Of a stretch of 64,000 nucleotides of DNA, positions 33,701 through 42,957 are shown piece by piece (within the stretch, counting starts at the first letter, position 1; every line of letters starts with the position of its first letter). Where the stretch lies: contig OY856410.1 of assembly GCA_963693085.1 (NCBI GenBank), positions 1,332,276,304-1,332,340,303 on the forward strand, given 5' to 3'. The position numbers were made by a program, and so were the translations under genes. The notes under the pieces were generated by a model. That model ran no database searches and was not told the origin of the DNA. It saw only the letters and a program-made list of their open reading frames with translations. The DNA is from Alisma plantago-aquatica. Its lineage: Eukaryota > Streptophyta > Magnoliopsida > Alismatales > Alismataceae.

Positions 33701-33830
33701 TAAGTATGATGACTCCAGTCCATTCTCAGTTGGGTTGCCAACTCCACAAAATATTGAAGCTAATGATGACTTATATGTGCGCGGAGATCACAATGAAGGA
33801 TTGTTAATTGATAAAAGATCACAATTTTAG
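30717..33830 (+). CDS. CACTA TNP2-like transposase
   Basis: An open frame of 1037 residues with no ATG at its left edge; residues before about 95 come from an inverted copy of the gene itself and are unlikely to be native. It then shows the family order: a Cys motif CPNDCVLF...CPKCG (about 165-190), Transposase_21/TNP2 with HASDSPQW (about 245), LCTDGMNPYG (about 276), NDFPAYGNLSG (about 372) and CPICEE (about 390). Next IDVMHVEKNV (about 496), DUF4218 (about 555-740, with LPPACYTLSRKEKK and YPFERYM), and DUF4216 (about 905-985). TNP2/TNPD proteins bind the element ends and carry out cut-and-paste transposition in the nucleus. The frame is unbroken, unlike most neighbours. True 5' exon and start are unresolved because of the inverted duplication. 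Confidence 0.85.
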   Translation: MYNIFFTWYVEIGSSFPSGRISFNKVNNSVKLLSLHLLLAFNLYNLSTALSFVNLAQPVYNGIPADIVDAMLDSCRVEHTDPPPIFTNIVHDAEIPLYTGCAKFTKLSAVLRLYKLKANNRWSDKSFTELLTLLKEILPEGNELPISTYQVKKMLCPMGMEAKKIHACPNDCVLFQKDYVDLKDCPKCGASRYKLTTSGESRTGSPAKVLWYLPITSRFQRLFANPKDAKNLRWHADVKKNNDGILRHASDSPQWKKIDVLFPEFGEEVRNLRLGLCTDGMNPYGTLSSQHSTWPVMLVIYNLPPWLCMKNKYVMLSLLISGPKQPGNDIDVYLEPLIDDLKKLWAEGVMTYDASARETFRLHAMLFCTINDFPAYGNLSGYSVKGAKACPICEENTDSIRLKYGGKTVYLGHRRFLSKFHPYRRKRKAFNGLNDERSAPKPIPGDVVYERVKDIVNEFGKKSQCSMATRSDNSSFKKKSIFWDLPYWSSLSVRHCIDVMHVEKNVCDSIIGTLLNIPGKTKDGIKSRLDLREMGIRSELTELREMGNKRTYLPPACYTLSRKEKKTFCECLVNVKVPHGYSSNIRRLVSMKDLKLIGLKSHDCHTLMQQILPVAIRSILPKHVRFAITRLCFFFNSLCSKVIDPDTLDNLQREVVVTLCQLEMYFPPSFFDIMVHLVVHLTREVKILGPVFLHWMYPFERYMSVFKGDVRNRYRPEGSIIEGYVAREVMDFCNDFLNGNDTPDNDTNIEEGKGILGSRVKVISREQLEQAHLYILHNMDEVSVYIEEHTNFIKRQHPRASSMWLAREHNKTFTKWFEDKVLHQLSHTPNDITETIKCLAFKPKPNVMSYEGFDINGFTYYTKHQDDKSVVQNSGVTLQASTMYFASAKDKSPREAKMSYYGVIEDIWEFDYIDFNIPLFKCNWVDNTKGVIVDELGFTLVNFEMIGEKAEPFILASQAKQIFYIDDPANDKWSVVLHGKRQFIEDPIDEEEYYDKYDDSSPFSVGLPTPQNIEANDDLYVRGDHNEGLLIDKRSQF
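30721..31182. repeat. 184-bp inverted duplication of transposase coding sequence
   Basis: The arm 30721-30904 is the reverse complement of 30999-31182. I saw no mismatch over 184 bases. The loop is 94 bases (30905-30998). The right arm is the native coding strand (reading ends ...PISTYQVKKM); the left arm is its antisense copy, which explains why both strands show nearly the same reading here. Confidence 0.9.
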
Positions 33831-33981
33831 AGACATGTATGTTTATACAAATGGTAAATGTTTTCCTTTTTCTAGTTTATACAAATGCTAAATGTTTTCC
33901 TTTTTCTAGTTAATACAAATGCTAAATGTTTGCCTTTTTAATGACATTTTCAGATGCGCGGAGGCGGCTGGAGCAACTTGA

Positions 33982-34672
33982 TGTGCGGAGAGGGACATTC
34001 CAACTCGAGATATCGTCTACCGTTTCCTCCTCCTCCGCAGTAATATCCTCATCTCTAAACGTTTCTCGTAGGATTCTGAACCCCTTCCTTCCCTCTACTG
34101 CATCGAAGCCATGCTGCAGTTGAACCCTTTCGCCGAGCCCTACCCGGCCAAGTAGGCGTCGCCTGAAGTACCACCGTCGTCGTCGTCTCCACCTCCATCG
34201 CAACTTGCTGTGCTAGTCCTGGCAGTTTATCACCCCACATGCCTTCCTCCCCAGTTCCTGCCGCTAGACGACCACACAATGGATCCAAGAGGATATGCAG
34301 GAGTTCGCCAAAGACTATAAGCTGAGTATACTCATCCTATAGTCTGTGGCGAACGCCTGCATATCCTCTTGGATTCCATTGTGTGGTCGTCTAGCGGCAG
34401 GAACTGGTGAGGAAAGCATGTGGGGTGATAAACTGCCAGGACTAGCACAACAAGTTGCGATGGAGGTGGAGACGACGACGACAGTGGTACTTCAGGCGAC
34501 GTCTGTTTGGCCGGGTAGGGCTCGGTGAAAGGGTTCAACTGTGGCATGGCTTCGATGTAGTAGAGGGAAGGAGGGGTTCAGAATCCTACGAGAAACGTTC
34601 AGAGATAAGGATATTGCTGCGGAGGAGGCAACGGAAGATGATATCTCGAGTTGGAATGTCCCTCTCCGCACA
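33982..34672. repeat. 335-bp imperfect inverted repeat in the CACTA element
   Basis: The arm 33982-34319 is the reverse complement of 34338-34672 with scattered differences (roughly one in fifteen bases by eye) and an 18-base loop. It is GC-richer than its surroundings. One sense reads as a proline/serine-rich segment in both arms (MLQLNPFAEPYPAK in the left, a close relative in the right). The family is unknown to me; it may be a captured host-gene fragment. Confidence 0.85.
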
Positions 34673-35178
34673 GGAGTCTGTGAGGGAGATACTGGAGGAG
34701 AGTTATATACCATACACAGGCGAAGAAAGACATCGATACCATACATGAGGTATTATATATAGTCTCATTAGTTAGTATAAAATATATCAATCTTATTTTA
34801 ATATTATTACTTATATACATCATTCTCTTTGCAGGTGTTTAAAACTGACCACACTATAGGCAAACACTTAAAAAATGTACATGCTCCATATACGAGGGAA
34901 GCATTAGATGAAGTAAGAGAAGAATGGGAAATAGTTGTACAAACAATGGCAACTGTAAGATATAATTGGGATGTTGATAGTGATGATGAATGATACTTTG
35001 TAAATGAATGTTTCTGAATGTTAAAACATGTATTTGAATGATTCTATATGTGTGAACGTGACAATTGAATTGATGTCTGAATGTATCTACTTGTGTGAAT
35101 CTTTTTATGTTAATTTTGCATATTGAATTGATGTCTGAATGTATCTACTTGTGACAATTGAATTGATGTCTGAATGTC
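34673..35178 (+). pseudogene. Spliced-looking coding remnant at the CACTA 3' side
   Basis: A reading ending ILEESYIPYTGEERHRY meets a possible donor (GAG/GTATTA near 34747). An AT-rich stretch follows, ending TTCTCTTTGCAG at 34834, and then an open exon starting VFKTDHTIGKHLKNVHAPY and ending in an acidic tail and a stop near 34993. The layout looks like two exons with an intron of about 87 bases. I do not recognise the protein; it may be the second (TNPA-like) gene of the element or captured host sequence. After it, 34994-35178 holds a repeated segment with GAATTGATGTCTGAATGT three times. Confidence 0.45.
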
Positions 35179-35181
35179 GCT

Positions 35182-37235
35182 GAAGCATGGGAAAGGTTTA
35201 AAGAACTTTTGCAGAAGTGTCCCCATCATGGAATCTCCCAGAACCAACTGATAGAAACCTTCTATCAGGGAGTGAGCGATGATATTAAATAGTTTTTGGA
35301 TTCCTCCTCTGGAGGAAACTTCATGAGAAAGAATTATGAGGACGCTTGGAAAATTGTTACGCTCGGAGCTGAAAACCAGTCTAACTGGGGACGGTCAGCC
35401 GGTAAAGGTGTCCTCAAGGTCTAGAAAGCTGAAGAATCAATGGAGATGAAGGCCATAGCTGAATCCCTGAAAACCATAGTTCATAACCAACAAGCTCTCG
35501 AGACTTCTCTCGGAGAATTTGATAAGAAGAAAAATCCTCTATTCAACAAGTCAAGGCCGTCACAGGATCCTGTGAGGCTTGTCATGCTTCTGACCATCCG
35601 ACCCTTTCCTGCGGTATGCTGTATAATGTGATGATGGATCTGCATCCACCACTACAACCATATGAACCTATCACTGACCATATGGAAGAAAAACTACCGG
35701 AACAAGTCAACTCTATCCACTCTATCCCTGGACAAGTCTATTACAACCCTAATCAGCCAAGGAATCATCTAGGATTTCAGTATGGAAACCCTGCTGGGAC
35801 CGCTAATCCACAACATCAAACACAGGGAGGATCCTCTAGTAGGCTACCACTTGGGTTCCCAAACAATTTCAACCAAAATCAAGGGAATTCCAGGACTAAC
35901 TTCCCTAGAGCTAACTACCCCATGAACCAATCGGCCTACTACCAGTACACTCATCTTCCACTCCATCCACATCTGCATACTCAGCAACCTCAGCTGGCGC
36001 TACCACCACAACAACCTCAACAAGGGCAACAACCAATTCCTCCGAAAAACGCTCCTGCCCAACCGGAAGATGAAATATCCTTGATAAGGCAGATGTTACA
36101 ATCGCAGCAAACTATGCTTGCTAACCAACAGGCTCAGCAGAAAGTAGTTGAAGCTCAACTTGCCCAGATCGCTGCACAATTAAAACCCCCAGCAGGTACG
36201 TTTGCTGGGCAGCCTGAATCAAACCCTAAGCATGGTCAGAACAGGCATGAACAGTTGAATGTTGTCACCACCAGATCCGGATGCATTCTTCATGAAACTA
36301 CCAAGATCAATCTTGATAATGATGACACACCGGTTTTTATGACGAGTGAAAGCCCGCAACAAGGAATGGAAAAACTCACAGAAGGCACAAAGGGCAAAAA
36401 TAAAGAACAAGTGTCCGCAGAACCCGAAGTCTCGCAATTTAAACCAAGGGTTCCGTATCCGGGTAGACTGCGAGAAACAAAGATGGACACTAGGTTTCAA
36501 AAGTTCAAGGAGGCGATGAAGAAACTGTACATCGATATCCCGCTCCTTGACACTCTTTCTGAGGTGCCGGCATGGGAAAAATATCTTAAAACCTTGCTAT
36601 CAAGAAAGTATATCACCGAGGAGCAAGAAACTGTCAAGCTTGCTCAGACCTCTTCTGACATCATCCTAAACAAAATGCAAAAAAAGAAGAAGGACCCAGT
36701 TTCCTTCGAAATCCAATGTTGCATTGGAAATGCATCTTCAAAGAAAGGATTAGCTGACCTTGGGGCCAGCATATCCATTATGCCATACTCAATGTGTAAA
36801 CGTCTGAGTTTCACCGAATTGATGCCTACGACAATGACTATTCAACTAGCTGACTCCACCATAACTGCACCTCTGGGAATCATTGAAGACATTCCAGTAA
36901 GGATAGTCAAGGATGCCTATGTTCCATGTGATTTCGTTATCATGGATATTAAAGAAGACTTGAGATACCCGATCATTTTCGCCAGACCTTTCCTCGCTAC
37001 TGCCAGGGCGTTGATCGACGTCGAAGCTAGCACCATCATTCTTAGGATCGGAAAAGAAGCTATTCAATTCCGAGTCCTTAATAGCATGAAAGGCCCTAGT
37101 ATCCAAGAGGAGGTTTTTCTTCTTGACGCAATACAACAAATGTCTCAGTTAGAAATATCTGAGCATGCTGACGAACTAGAAAATGTCCTAATCAATCTGG
37201 ATGTTGAATTCTCTGCGAACGAACTAGTTCAATAG
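35182..37235 (+). pseudogene. Gypsy A gag (C-terminal part) and protease
   Basis: Starts within the Retrotrans_gag block (EAWERFKELLQKCPHHG), with a stop near 35290, continues in the KAIAESLKTIVHNQQALE linker, and changes frame near 35570-35620. The frame 35616-37235 (539 residues) then holds the Gln/Pro-rich linker (QPQLALPPQQPQQGQQ, about residues 115-140). The aspartic protease comes later, with DLGASISIMPYSMCKR at about residue 380. The frame ends at a TAG at 37234-37236, where B has CAG, so it is a single-base nonsense change. Gag forms the virus-like particle and protease cleaves the polyprotein; this copy can do neither fully. Confidence 0.85.
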
Positions 37236-39163
37236 TGTCTGCAACATTTAGAAAAGACCGAAGAAGCATCAATGGCCACTTTTGAAGAACTTAAAGTTTT
37301 TACCATTATAGAAGCAACTGAGCCACCAAAAGCCCCTGAAATGAAGACTTTACCCACATGACTTAAACATGTTTTCTTAGATAAGGAAAAACTATGCCTG
37401 GTCATCATCATCTCTACCCTTACAGAAGATCAGGAAGAAAAGCTTCTGGATGAGCTGAAGAAGCATAAAAGGTCATTGGATATAAGATAACTGACCTAAC
37501 GAGCATAAATCCAGCCCTGTGTATGCACAGACTTCCAATGGTTGAAGAATTCAAGCCATCCCGCGAACATCAAAGAAAACTGAATCCTAATCTCAAGGAG
37601 GTGGTTTGCCTGGAGGTCCTCAAATTACTCAAAGCTGGCATAATCTACCCTATCTCTGACTCCCAGTGTGTCATCCCTGTCTAGGTTGTTCCAAAAAAAG
37701 GAGGTACTACTGTAGTTCTTAATGACAAAAATGAGTTAGTGCCCACCAGGACTGTAATAGGGTGGCGGATGTGTATTGACTATAGGAAGCTGAACAAAGC
37801 CACGAGGAAAGACCACTACCATCTACCCTTCCTTGATGAAGTCCTGGAACACCTAGCTCATCAGAAATATTTTTTCTATCTCGATGGTTATTCCGGGTTT
37901 CACCAAATACCCAAACACCCGGAAGACCAGGAAAAAACTACCTTCACCTGTCCTTTTGGGACATATGCCTTTAGAAGAATGCCGTTCGGGTTGTGTAACA
38001 CACCCGCTACTTTCCAACGGTGTATGTTTGCCATCTTCTCCGGTTTAACTGAATCTGTCATGGAAGTATTTATGGATGACTTCTCAGTTTACGGAGATTC
38101 CTTTGATAACTGTTTAATCAATCTTGGACAAGTTCTGCAATGCTGTGAGGAAACGAACCTTATCCTGAATTGGGAGAAATGCCATTTCATGGTAACAAAA
38201 GGTGTCGTCCTTGGGCACAGGGTGAGTGACAGGGGGATCGAGGTGGATAAAGCAAAAATTGATGTTATTTCGAAATTGTCACCACCGAAAGATATAAAGG
38301 GAGTTAGAGCTTTCTTGGGTCATGCGGGGTCCTATAGAAGATTCATCAAAGATTTTTCGAAGATAGCAAAACCCATGACCCAACTTCTGATTAAAGATAT
38401 TGAGTTCATATTCAATCAAGAATGTATGCAAAGCTTCTCCACCCTCAAGAATGCTTTAATCTCCGCGCCTATTCTAAGAGCCCCAGATTGGTCACAGCCT
38501 TTTGAAATCATGTGCGACGCAAGTGATTATGCTATAGGGGCTGTTTTAGGACAGCGAATTGGTAAGAAACCTTACGTCATCTACTACGCATCCAAAACGC
38601 AAGATGAAGCACAGAAAAACTATACTACCACAGAGAAAGAGTTTTTGGCTGTCATCTATGCATTCGAAAAATTTCGCTCATATCTGATTGGTTCTAAGGT
38701 CATTGTTTATACCGACCACTCCGCCATTCGATATCTGATTCAAAAGCAAGATGCCAAACCCAGGCTCATCCGCTGGGTGCTGATGCTTCAGGAGTTCGAC
38801 CTGGAAATTAAGGATAAAAGTGGAGTGGAGAACGTTGTAGCTGACCATCTCAGCCGTATCGAGGTTGAAGAAGAAGACAAAATCCCTATCCGGGATTCTC
38901 TTCCAGACGACCAGCTTATGAAAGCCACCCATGGATTCCCTTGGTACGCGGATATCGTCAATTATCTAGCCATAGGGATTATCCACCCCTCTGCTTCCTA
39001 CCATGATAAAAGGAAGTTCATTCATGACATAAAACAATATTATTGGGATGAACCCTACCTGTTTCACCTTTGTGCTGACGGACTTTTCCGTCGTTGTTTG
39101 CCAGAAGAAGAAATAACCCCGGTCCTTGAGCATTGCCATTCAGGACCCACGGGGGGCACATGA
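37236..39163 (+). pseudogene. Gypsy A reverse transcriptase-RNase H
   Basis: Lesions at 37236-37740 include a TGA near 37360 (B has GGA), a TAG near 37683 (B has CAG), and a frame change near 37480. After these an open frame of 474 residues (37739-39163) carries [34 protein letters not shown], and the catalytic FMDDFSVYG at about residue 115. RNase H follows with [14 protein letters not shown] (about 263), [14 protein letters not shown] (about 300) and [10 protein letters not shown] (about 328), and then the start of the integrase zinc finger. It ends at a one-base shortfall in a G run (39153-39158; six G where seven would keep frame). Confidence 0.9.
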
Positions 39164-40232
39164 GTGCTAAGAAAACAGCTATAAAAGTTTTACAATCTGG
39201 TTTCTTCTGGCCCACCGTATCAAAGGATTCATACGATTTTGTGAAAGCTTGTAACAAATGCCAATTTTTTGGCAACATATCAAAAAGAGATGAAATGCCC
39301 CTCACTATGTGGTAGGAAATTGAGCTTTTTGATGTGTGGGGGTAGACTACATGGGCCCTTTCCCTTCATCCTATGGCTTCTCTTACATCTTGGTCTCGGT
39401 GGACTATGTCTCAAAGTGGGTTGAAGTTGTACCCACTGTGTCCAGCGATTCCAAGTCCGTTATTAAATTGTTCAAAGATATTATTTTCCCAAGATTTGGA
39501 GTTCTGAGAACTGTCATATCAGATGGCGGGACCCATTTCTTGGAATGAAGTTTTGAAGCCTTACTGAAAAAGTACGGAGTCAATCAAAAAGTTGCCACGC
39601 CTTACCATCCACAGACTAGTGGTCAGGTAGAGGTATCTAATAGACAATTAAAGGCAATTCTTGAAAAAATGGTGAACAGAAACCGCACTGATTGGTCCAC
39701 CAAACTTCCTGATGCCCTTTGGGCATACCGAACTGCATATAAAACACCAATCGAAACAATCCCGTTCCGTTTGGTGTACGGGAAGTCCTGTCATCTGCCA
39801 GTAGAGCTGGAACATAAAGCCTGGTGGGCCATCAAATAATTAAACTTCGATCTTAAAAGTGCAGGAGAGAATAGACAACTCCAGTTGCAGGAGTTAGAAG
39901 AGTTCTGAATGATTGCCTATCACTGTCCCAGAATCTATAAGGATCAAACAAAAATGCGGCACGATGGTCATCTCAAGAGAAAAGATATCGCTGTTGGCGA
40001 CAAAGTGCTCCTTTTCAACTCCAAGCTCAAGTTATTTCCCGAAAAACTTAGAACAAAATGGTCCGGGCCCTTCACTATAAAACATATTTACCCAACTGGA
40101 GCTGCCATTATTATAGACAACAACGGAGGAGAAAGAACGGTCAACAGTCACCGTTTAAAAAGATACTACACTCCAGAATACAAAATGCCAAGACAAACCA
40201 TCAAAATCAAAGATGCTATACCAACATCATAA
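39164..40232 (+). pseudogene. Gypsy A integrase
   Basis: The readings contain the zinc-finger half (KACNKCQFFGN near 39250), the core with DYMGPFPSS (near 39347), VDYVSKWVE (near 39402) and [11 protein letters not shown] (near 39513), then [17 protein letters not shown] in broken frames. The C-terminal part is open from 39909 with RTKWSGPFTIKHIYP and ends SHRLKRYY. Lesions: TAG near 39313, a five-G run at 39338-39342 that breaks frame, TGA at 39546-39548, TAA near 39837 and TGA near 39906. Three of these recur in B. Confidence 0.85.
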
Positions 40233-40419
40233 TTACATTACAACTTCGTCGAGCCAGCGACGTTAAACCAAGGCGCTACTTGGGAGGCAACCCAAGATTT
40301 CAACTTTTTCCTTTATTTCCCGTTCTTTTATTTACCTTAGTTTTATCTTACAAAAATACAAAAAAAAATCCACATAACCAAAACAAAACAATAAAAAATA
40401 AAAAATAAATAAAAATATT
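40233..40419 (+). other. Gypsy A 3' UTR with conserved paired hairpins
   Basis: Just after the pol stop come CGTCGAGCCAGCGACG (stem CGTCG/CGACG) and CTTGGGAGGCAACCCAAG (stem CTTGGG/CCCAAG). The same pair follows pol in B and, in changed form, in C. An A-rich tail then leads to the jump into LTR sequence at 40420. Confidence 0.7.
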
Positions 40420-40655
40420 GTTTAAGTGCCTACTATTAAGTGACTAAGTGAAACTCCAACGTTTTCCATCTTGTTGCTTGCAACAAGACCGTTGTCCCGT
40501 GGATTCGACCCTTAACTATACTGCGATAAGACTTCCACGTATCTTAGCATACGTGGGTGGAGTTCTCTATCTAGTATAAGCAAGGCTAAACCTAAGGATT
40601 TACCATCTTTAGGATTTTTAGTGGTGCACGCAATTCCACGTAAGTGGTGCACTAA
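40420..40655 (+). mobile_element. Gypsy A: last part of the 3' LTR (R/U5 end)
   Basis: From about 40420 (TTTAAGTGCCTACTATTAAG) the sequence is the U5 end of the same LTR type as B, in plus sense, nearly identical to the reverse complement of 40690-40910. The final bases AGCTCCATCA are missing. Between it and the B LTR lies a spacer of about 25 A-rich bases. Confidence 0.8.
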
Positions 40656-41900
40656 AAAAAAAGAAAAAAAAACAATTTTTGATGGAGCTACCACTTACGT
40701 GGAATTGCGTGCACCACTAAAAATCTTAAAGATGCTAAATCCTTAGGTTTAGCCTTGCTTATACTAGATAGAGAACTCCACCCACGTATGCTAAGATACG
40801 TGGAAGTCTTATCGTAGTATAGTTAAGGGTCGAATCCACGGGACAACGGTCTTGTTGCAAGCAACAAGATGGAAAGCGTTGGAGTTTCACTTAGTCACTT
40901 AATAGTAGGCACTTAAATCGAAATTTTGGTTTTGTTGTTTTAAACTAAGAACATGCAAAGTAAAGAAAGCAAGTAAATCTAAGGAGTTAAACTATGATAA
41001 AAGTCACTAGGGTGTGATTGGTTTTTCACCGCCACTACACATGGATCAACACATGCAAAGCAAAACATAACCTGCAAAAAGAGTCTAGTCAGTTAGTATC
41101 TTTGTAGACTTAGCTTTCCTTTCGGAGAGCTAACTACGAGAAGTGCGGGAATGTTGCAACGCCAACCATTCCTGAACAAATGGTCACTTCCTTTGCATCA
41201 TTCCCCTCGCGAAGTGTGTTCCTCGACTTACCAAGGTTGCACTTTCATACGTCAGCTGATTCCATTTCATAGTATGAAAGTGCAACAAATGATAGTGAGT
41301 TTACTCCACTTCTTGAGATACACTTCTAGATACCGAAATAGATGCATGGTGGATACATGCACCAAGAACCAACATACAAATGAGTTTCAAATCTAATAGT
41401 ACAAACGTAGACAATTCATACTAAACGATAAAGGATAACACAAGTTGGAGATCAAGCAACATGCATTCATTAAACATTTGATGTCGAACTGAAAAGATAA
41501 GAACTCTATATTACAAATTATGGATTACATTTACATGATATGAAAACATGGGTAGCGGGGCTACTCCCTGCACCCTAGTGAAGGAGACTACTCGCTCATG
41601 ACTAGGGCAAAGAAGGAGGCAAGAAGAGAGAGAGAGTGCATCATCCCCATAAAGGAGAGAGGAAAGTCAACCCCTTGGAGAGAGAGAGAAACGATCCACC
41701 AACTTCACAGGTTGCGCGATGACGAGATCTCCCTCTTCCCACCTTCTTTGGCAGAGAGAGAGAAAGCAGCTTCGAGATGGAGTATGGGTCTCAGACCGGC
41801 AGCCCCAGGGTAGAGGATGGAAGTCACAAGAACTCTGGAGTAATTGAGGCAACCTTTGGACGTCTGAAACTTGATGCCTGGTTGAGGACCCTTGGGGTCT

Positions 41901-41908
41901 TATTTATA
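41901..41908 (-). promoter_or_regulatory. TATA box of the gypsy B LTR
   Basis: TATAAATA on the minus strand in GGCCTATAAATAAG. The GACCGTTTGG array begins about 25 bases upstream of it in element sense. Confidence 0.8.
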
Positions 41909-41929
41909 GGCCTTGAGTGAAGTCCAAAC

Positions 41930-42775
41930 GGTTTGGTGACCGTTTGGACCTCAAGACCGTTTGGACCTCAGGACCGTTTGGACCTCAGGACCATTTGGAC
42001 CTCAGGACCATTTGGATTCATACGGTCTCGAGACCGTGTGACTCCATGCGGTCTCAGGACCGGTTGGCTTCATGCAGTCTTGAGACCATGTGACTCCATG
42101 CGGTCTTGAGACTGTGTGACTTCATGCGGTCTCGGGACCGGTTGGCTTCATGCGGTCTTGAGACCGTGTGACTCCATGCGGTCTTGAGACCGTGTGACTC
42201 CAAGCGGTCTCGGGACCAGTTGGCTTCATGCGGTCTGGAGACCGTGTGACTCCAAATGGTCTCAGGACCATTTGACTCCATGCGGTCTTGGGACCGATTG
42301 GCTTCATGCGGTCTTGGGACCGTTTGACTCCATGCGGTCTCGGGACCGATTGGCTTCATGCGGTCTTGGGACCGTTTGACTCCATGCGGTCTCATGACTG
42401 TTTGACTCCATGCGGTCTCGGGACCGTTTGGCTTCATGCGGTCTCGAGACCGTTTGGCTTCATGCGGTCTTGGGACCGTTTGACTCCATGCGGTCTCGGG
42501 ACCGTTTGGCTTCATGCGGTCTCGGGACCGATTGGCTTCATGCGGTCTCGGGACCGATTGGCTTCATGCGGTCTTGGGACCGTTTGACTCCATGCGGTCT
42601 CATGACTGTTTGACTCCATGCGGTCTCGGGACCGTTTGGCTTCATGCGGTCTCGAGACCGTTTGGCTTCATGCGGTCTTGGGACCGTTTGACTCCATGCG
42701 GTCTCGGGACCGTTTGGCTTCATGCGGTCTGAGGACCGTTTGAGTCCATGCGGTCTTGAGGCTGAGTTAGTCTTT
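41930..42775. repeat. 26-bp GGTCTCGGGACCGTTTGG tandem array in gypsy B U3
   Basis: About 32 units with period 26 (GGTCTCGGGACCGTTTGG plus CTTCATGC or ACTCCATGC). The best units hold the perfect 14-base palindrome CGGTCTCGAGACCG, for example at 42437-42456 and 42647-42666. A higher-order repeat of 208 bases (eight units) is visible: about 42340-42515 recurs at 42548-42723, with the variant CATGACTGTTTGACTCC at 42393 and 42601. The long open frames in all phases are by-products. The repeated unit also contains the MYB-type core AACGG in reverse. Confidence 0.95.
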
Positions 42776-42943
42776 TATGATATTTTTTTGTGTTTTTTCT
42801 GCATATATAAACGGGAAAAGTTAGTCTGATAGTATACTTATAATAAGAGGGAAAATTTAGGGATTATGTATATATTTAATTTAAAAATAGTACGAAAAAC
42901 TAAAGAAAAAGACTAAGATAATCATCAAAGTTGGAGGTTATCA

Positions 42944-42957
42944 CCCCCCCTAACTTA
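42944..42957 (-). other. Polypurine tract of gypsy B
   Basis: AAGTTAGGGGGGG in element sense, directly before the LTR start TGATAACC. Confidence 0.8.

Larger units (their letters stand above)
29118..35178 (+). mobile_element. CACTA (En/Spm) DNA transposon, right end missing
   Basis: The left terminus CACTACTACAGAAATAGC is the standard plant CACTA inverted terminus, followed by subterminal GCGTCGGTT hairpin repeats, a GC-rich leader, a TNP2-type transposase frame and a second, spliced-looking coding segment. No copy of the inverse terminus (CTGTAGTAGTG) appears to the right. Instead the element runs straight into the middle of a gypsy gag at about 35178, so it cannot now move on its own. Two internal inverted duplications (30721-31182 and 33982-34672) are described separately. 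Confidence 0.85.
35179..40419 (+). mobile_element. Gypsy A (Athila-type), 5' truncated, internal region
   Basis: Begins in mid-gag at the junction with the CACTA element and runs through protease, RT, RNase H and integrase to a short 3' UTR. Close relative of B: long stretches of pol and the 3' UTR align with few differences in opposite orientation. The 5' LTR, primer site and first half of gag are missing. At 40420 the 3' UTR jumps straight into the last part of an LTR. Confidence 0.85.
40680..42943 (-). mobile_element. Gypsy B 3' LTR
   Basis: Plus-strand reading TGATGGAGC...GGTTATCA, in element sense TGATAACC...GCTCCATCA, 2264 bases. A C7 tract (G7 in element sense) directly before its start is the polypurine tract, which shows that this is the 3' LTR of the minus-strand pol that follows. 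It aligns with both parts of the split D LTR. Contents in element sense: U3 with the 26-bp array (42775-41930), TATA box, then R and U5. Confidence 0.9.

Noticed and set aside
42054..42732. Long open frames on both strands (up to 153 residues) in the 26-bp array
   Set aside because: A repeat period of 26 with no stop in any phase keeps all frames open; the readings are translations of the repeat and have no domain.
41930..42775. Resemblance of the regular array to a CRISPR array
   Set aside because: No unique spacers, plant LTR context, TATA box and polypurine tract nearby, and no cas genes.
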